Source: Macrostomum hystrix
Lineage: Eukaryota; Platyhelminthes; Macrostomidae
NCBI GenBank assembly: GCA_950097015.1
Contig: CATNEN010000011.1
Coordinates: 1,364,001 to 1,428,000 of the forward strand
Length of the DNA stretch: 64,000 nt
Direction of reading: 5' to 3'
Each line of letters starts with the position of its first letter. Within the stretch, counting starts at the first letter, position 1. Positions 50,561-56,500 of the stretch are shown piece by piece. The position numbers and the translations under genes were made by a program. The notes beneath the pieces were generated by a model. That model was not told the DNA's origin, did not search any database, and saw only the letters and a program-made list of their open reading frames with translations.

Positions 50561-53500
50561 TCTAGCCTGAGCCATAATCTTTTTCTCCAGCATTTGTGAA
50601 AATGTTGCACTATTCCGCAGGACATTGTTCAGGAATGGTAGAAGGCGTCTGAGTGAGTCTCTCTGATTATCCAGCTGGAAGTAGGCCAGATCGAAGTGCT
50701 GGGCATCGCCACTGCCAGGCCAAGATACCAGGCGACCAATCGGAGTGGCGACCAATCGCTGCTTATCCATGAGGTTGCTCAGCGGAGTCAGATTCACTGA
50801 ATTGGATTGAAATCAATTTGGGGATATTTCGTACCGTTTTTTAGGGATGGAAGCCGTTTGGGTTAAAATGGAATTAGGCCACTTAATTGAACCGACTAAA
50901 TTAAATTCGGATATAGTCTTAAGGCGTGGGATTAAGCCACTTAAGTGGGATGATATTAGGCCTTCTAATCAGGGTGGGATTAGGCCTTCGAGTTGGAATA
51001 GGATGATGAATTCTAATCGGGATGGGATTAGGCCTTCTAGTCGGGATGGGATTGGGCCTTCTAATCTTGATGGGATTAGGCCTTCGAGTTGGAATAGGAT
51101 GATGAATTCTAATCGGGATGGGATTAGGCCTTCTAGTCGGGATGGGATTGGGCCTTCTAATCTTGATGGGATTAGGCCTTCGAGTTGGAATAGGATGATG
51201 AATTCTAATCGGGATGGGATTAGGCCATCTTATCGGGGTGGGATTTTGCATTCTAATCAGGTTGGATTAGGCATTCTAATCAGGTGGGATTAGGCATTCT
51301 AATCAGGTGGGATTAGGCATTCTAATCAGGTGGGATTAGGCATTCTAATCAGGTGGGATTAGGCATTTAAATTAGGGTGGGATTACGCATTCTATTCGGG
51401 TGGGGTTAAGGCATTCTAATTGAGATGGGATTAGGCCATAAGAGGGGTGTGATTAAGCCTTCTAACAGCTAACTGGTAAATTGAACAGTTGTTAGAGAAA
51501 CAGTAGTCAGTGGATAATGCATTAGCTAATTAAGCTCACGGAGCTGGCTGTTAAGTGTCTTCTTGAAATAAGAAACGAGTTCTTCCATGGAGCTCAGCAT
51601 TTTATCGAATGCCGCCTTCCGTTCCAGAAGTAGGTCAACGCGATTGTCCAAATCGAGTTCGATTCCCAGGACAGTCTGCAGGCCGGCTATGCTGTCCTTG
51701 CGCGACTTGATGAACTCAATTCGGCCATAGACTATGTTAGGCGGCGAGTCGCGCAATGTGGCCAACAATCTAGCCGCTTCGCGACCGCCTGCTTCGAGAA
51801 TGGCGCGACTGTCGTTGGTCAGCAGGCTGCTGAACTGTTTCTCCTCTGAGGATGTTTCAAGAAACGAAACTGTCAGTTTTTTAGAAACGTATAATACATG
51901 ACCCACCGTGTTCACAAATCCTACACTACTCACTGATACTGTTGAGTAGAAAGGATGACAATGGCCAATCAAGCGCCATTAGTAGGTGGGCATCCACCTC
52001 TCGGGTAGTTTCCGATTGGGCAAACTTGCCATAGACACTGTGCACCAAAGTAGAGATGACCGACCCAAGCTTCTTCGACTGCATCTTCTTGTAGCTGCCG
52101 GTGAACATATTGCCAAAAAAGTTCACTAAGCCGAGCTGCGAAATCAGTTGTTTATGCGAGTGTTACTGCTTAACCGGCTAATCTATAGATATACTGCTTA
52201 AATGACAAATCGATAAATAGACTGCTCAACTGGTCAATCTATAAATAGGCTGCTTAACTGGCCAATCTATAAATATACTGCTTAAATATATGACAAATCG
52301 ATAAATAGACTGCTCAACTGGTCAATCTATAAATAGGCTGCTTAACTGGCCAATCTATAAATATACTTCTCAACTGGCCAATCTATAAATAAACTTCTCA
52401 ACTGGCCAATCGATAAATAGACTGCTCAACTGGTCAATCTATAAATAGACTGCTTAACTGGCCAATGTATGAGCGATAAATAGACTGCTTAACTGGTCAA
52501 TCTATAAATAGACTGCTTAACTGGTCAATCTATAAATAGACTGCTTAACTGGTCAATCTATAAATAGACTGCTTAACTGGTCAATCTATAAATAGACTGC
52601 TTAACTGGTCAATCTATAAATAGACTGCTTAACTGGTCAATCTATAAATAGACTGCTTAACTGGTCAATCTATAAATAGACTGCTTAACTGGTCAATCTA
52701 TATATAGACTGCTTAACTGGCCAATGTATGAGCGATAAATAGACTGCTTAACTGGCCAATCTATAAATAGACTACTTAACTGGCCAATCTATAAATAGAC
52801 TGCTTAACTGGCCAATCTATAAATAGTCTGCTTAACTGGCCAATCTATAAATAGACTGCTTAAGCGTCGATATGTACTTGCAAGCACAGTGCATTTCACT
52901 GAAGCTTCTAAGCCATCGAGATTAGCTTATTACATATTCTAGTGCCTTACCTCACTAAAGCTGGCGTGTTCCATCTTCTCAAATACAACCATAAAGAGCA
53001 CCTCAGACGTTTTTATGTCCAGCTGATTTAGCAACTCTTGGTTGTTAAATAAATTCATTATATCGTTCTGAAAAAAATGAGAACTATTTTGCTAATATAT
53101 ACAATAATGGAGAGAAATTATTAAAATAATGTCGTAAATGAAACATACCAAATGCTTTTCATAGACCAGTTTTTTCAGTACTTCAACTGCAGTCTCATCG
53201 AAAGCTGGAAACGAATCAGCACCGATGTCTCTAAGTTGAACAAAAAGGTTGTTGTAGTGCTGAAAATGAGTGGCGCGTTAAATACATAGTTTACATGCAA
53301 AAAATATGGGGGAAAAAGTTCAAATGATAAAACTACGGTCTCGCTCACCTGAACAGCCGAGTCAGTGCGGTTGCTGAATGCATTTTGAATACATGCCAAT
53401 ATAATTTGCAGCATTCTGTTAAAGGTTTCGGTCAGTTTTGCATCGGAAAGTTCTCTTAGTAGTTCGGACATTGGCTCGAAGCCTTGCTGCTTAACAGCCA

Positions 53501-56500
53501 GACAGCAGCGCAAATACAGACAGACGCCGGCAATGCAGGTGCCAATGTACTCATCAGAGTGGCTCAGTGCGAAAGGCAGTTCGCGATGACGCTTAGCCAG
53601 AGCCTCAGTCAGGTGGACGCTGATTTGAAAACAGTGCGCCAACGAGATTGCATCCAAGGAGGCAACATTTTCTAGCACTAGTCCAGAGAGATACTCCTAG
53701 AAATAGGTTTTGTGCCAGTAAATCGGTCGCTTGGTTTACAGTCGTAGGACTGAGCACACGTGTGTTTGTGTTGAAACTATGTACTGTGTCTGTGTCTAAC
53801 TCCGTCAATTCTAAGCTTAATTTTTATTGAAGAGAGGAGATAAAAAAGGTATTTTATTAACGTCTAGGTATTCTATATGGTCAAAGCTAATGTGTCAATC
53901 GAATTTCTTGTGTCGCTTCAGCATTGCTAACTTCAAATTATTGCCTACTTACATGCAGAGTGACTAGACCAGTCTGGTTGATTGGTTCAAAGACGAACAA
54001 GTTAAACATCTTGGCTAGTTTGACCTCGACAGGAATCCAAGTCAGTGACAGAACTCTCAAACTAGCCGACTGGCTAACTAGAGCCGACCACAGTCTGGGC
54101 AGCAGGCAGTCAATGACAGCCAATTGTTCGAACAAATTACCGATGTTTGACAAAAGTTGCCAGCTGTAATTATATGTTGATATGTTGATAATCTGTTTTG
54201 CCAATCAAGCAATCAAGCAAAGCAATACTAAACAAATAATGTTTACCTGTCCTCTGACCAAAACAATCTAATAAAAGCGTCCTTGTCTCTAGGACTGATG
54301 CCTTCGAAGCCCCACCACTGAGGATTGGCAATATTGTGCTGCATGCGATAGCTTTGGAAAAGCGACAAGTCACTGTAAGGCAGCGCCTCCAATGTTAACA
54401 GATGAAACACTGGCACAATGATGGCGAACTCCACTCGGAAGTTAGCTAGACTCGTATTTAGAACATTAGTTAGGCAGCGTTTGACAGAGTCGACAGCGTT
54501 TCTGAAGAACAGTAATTCTAATTATTTAAAATAGATGATTTTAGGATAAATACCATCATAAGTAGCGCATATTAATAACATCATTTGCTTACAATTGCCA
54601 CATTTTCTTAATTCATAAGACCAGTTGCTTAAAAAAATATTATATTTTGTTTTGTTTTCATTGAAGCGAACTTCGAATAATGATAAATGAAAACTTAAAA
54701 GATGTTTCAAGACTAAAGTACTAAAGACAAAAGTACGAAAGACTAAAGTACTAAAGACAAAAGTACAAAATACTAAGTACAAAAGACTAAAGTACTAAAG
54801 ACTTAAAGTACTAAAGACAAAAGTACAAAAGTCTAAAGCACTAAAGACTAAAGTACAAAAGACTAAAGTACTTTAGTCCTGAAGAACAAAAACTTACGAT
54901 AAAACAAGCGAATAAAATATGAGAAAAAGAATTTTCGTTACTCCAAAAGCTAGTATTATTGAATCTTCGATAAAATGGGACATTAGGGTCCCAGATTTTC
55001 GGGTAAAGTTCAGGTGCGGTTCCGAACTGCCAGCTCAATACAAACAATTCGTCAGACCACTCTGAGCTCACCACCGCTCACACTTACAAGGTGCTATGAT
55101 AGAAAATTATTTTGTCAACAGAGCACAAGCTTCAGGATGGCCTATGGTTTAAATACAAAATTTTTTCCAAAACAGAAGTTTAGTACAGTTAGCAAGATTT
55201 ACATTTTTAGTATATTTGATATTGAACTTACGGAACAAAAGGTTGACAATTAGCTGTCAAGAATTCGAAGGGTCGGACAGACGGTGGACTGATCGGAGGA
55301 CGCATCAGAGCCATCAGCGCGGCGGTCTTGTCAACTGTCAGAGTTGGCAGCTTTGATCCTGAAAACGATAGTAGATCTAGTGCCTGAGCAAAATGAAGAA
55401 CGGCAATGTTCTTGCTCCACTGGCTCCATTGTTCATCCGGTGTTAAAGCTGGATCTGGCGTGCAAATGCCACAGTCCCGCGGCTTGTCCAGAATTATTTC
55501 AAGAGCTTGCTTGCATGTCTGAAAAACAGAGTCATTAAGTTAAGTCTTTTTAATTTAAACTATATTTTAAAACGACGTAGTCACATATACACTATCACTA
55601 CACTTAACTTCGCTGTTGCACTGGACTTAAAGGAGCTACTATACAACAAGACATTAAATTTTGATGCAACTTACAGCATTGACGTTGCTCAGATAGTTAT
55701 TGAAAACAAGCTTGGCACAATGCTCGATGGAAAAGAGGACGCCAATGACGTCCGATTTAAAAAGGCTGCTACTGAAAACTCGTCCCGCACATTCACGCAG
55801 TGCTTGAACATTGAGAGTCCAAAACAAATTAAATGAATTTCGAATGGCAACAGGTAAAGTCCTCGTCATGAGTATGCCGTCGAATCGTACTCGAAAAGGA
55901 CAGCGGTTGGAATAGAACAAGGTTCGATTGCGCGGAACATTGTAAGATTCGGGTAGGTAAAAAAACTTCTCATATCGTTTGCCACGTTTCTGAGCACTGT
56001 CATTGGCACTTCGCATCACGTATTCATATAGCAATCCTTTTTCTAGCAAATCAACAGGCAGGTGAAATTCTGTAGATACCAGAATAAACTTCTGTCCGCT
56101 AAGGTTCAAATATTCTTGGTCCTCTTTGGGAATTAGGAAAATCGAATGATCGCATCTTCCACCACCAAGTCGATCATCCTTGAAGTTCAAGAGAAACTGG
56201 AAGGCAGAGCTGGTCTTGATGTTAAATGATTCAGCAGAGAACAGAGCCATAAAGCGAATCGGAGTGGTCTTTGTGTGCTCAAGATACTGACGAACTTCAG
56301 CCACTGCCTCTTTCTCGATGTTTTCTGCCTGGGCTGAAGCTAGATCATCTTCATCTGGCTCAACTGCCTTAGTCTCATCTTTCTTGGTGTTAGAAGATGA
56401 CTGTTCTTCACATATTTCTGACGAGACGTTAGTCTCTGGCTGCTTTTTATCATCTACTGGTTGCTCATCGTGTGAGCCTGACGGATTCTTTCCATCTTTA

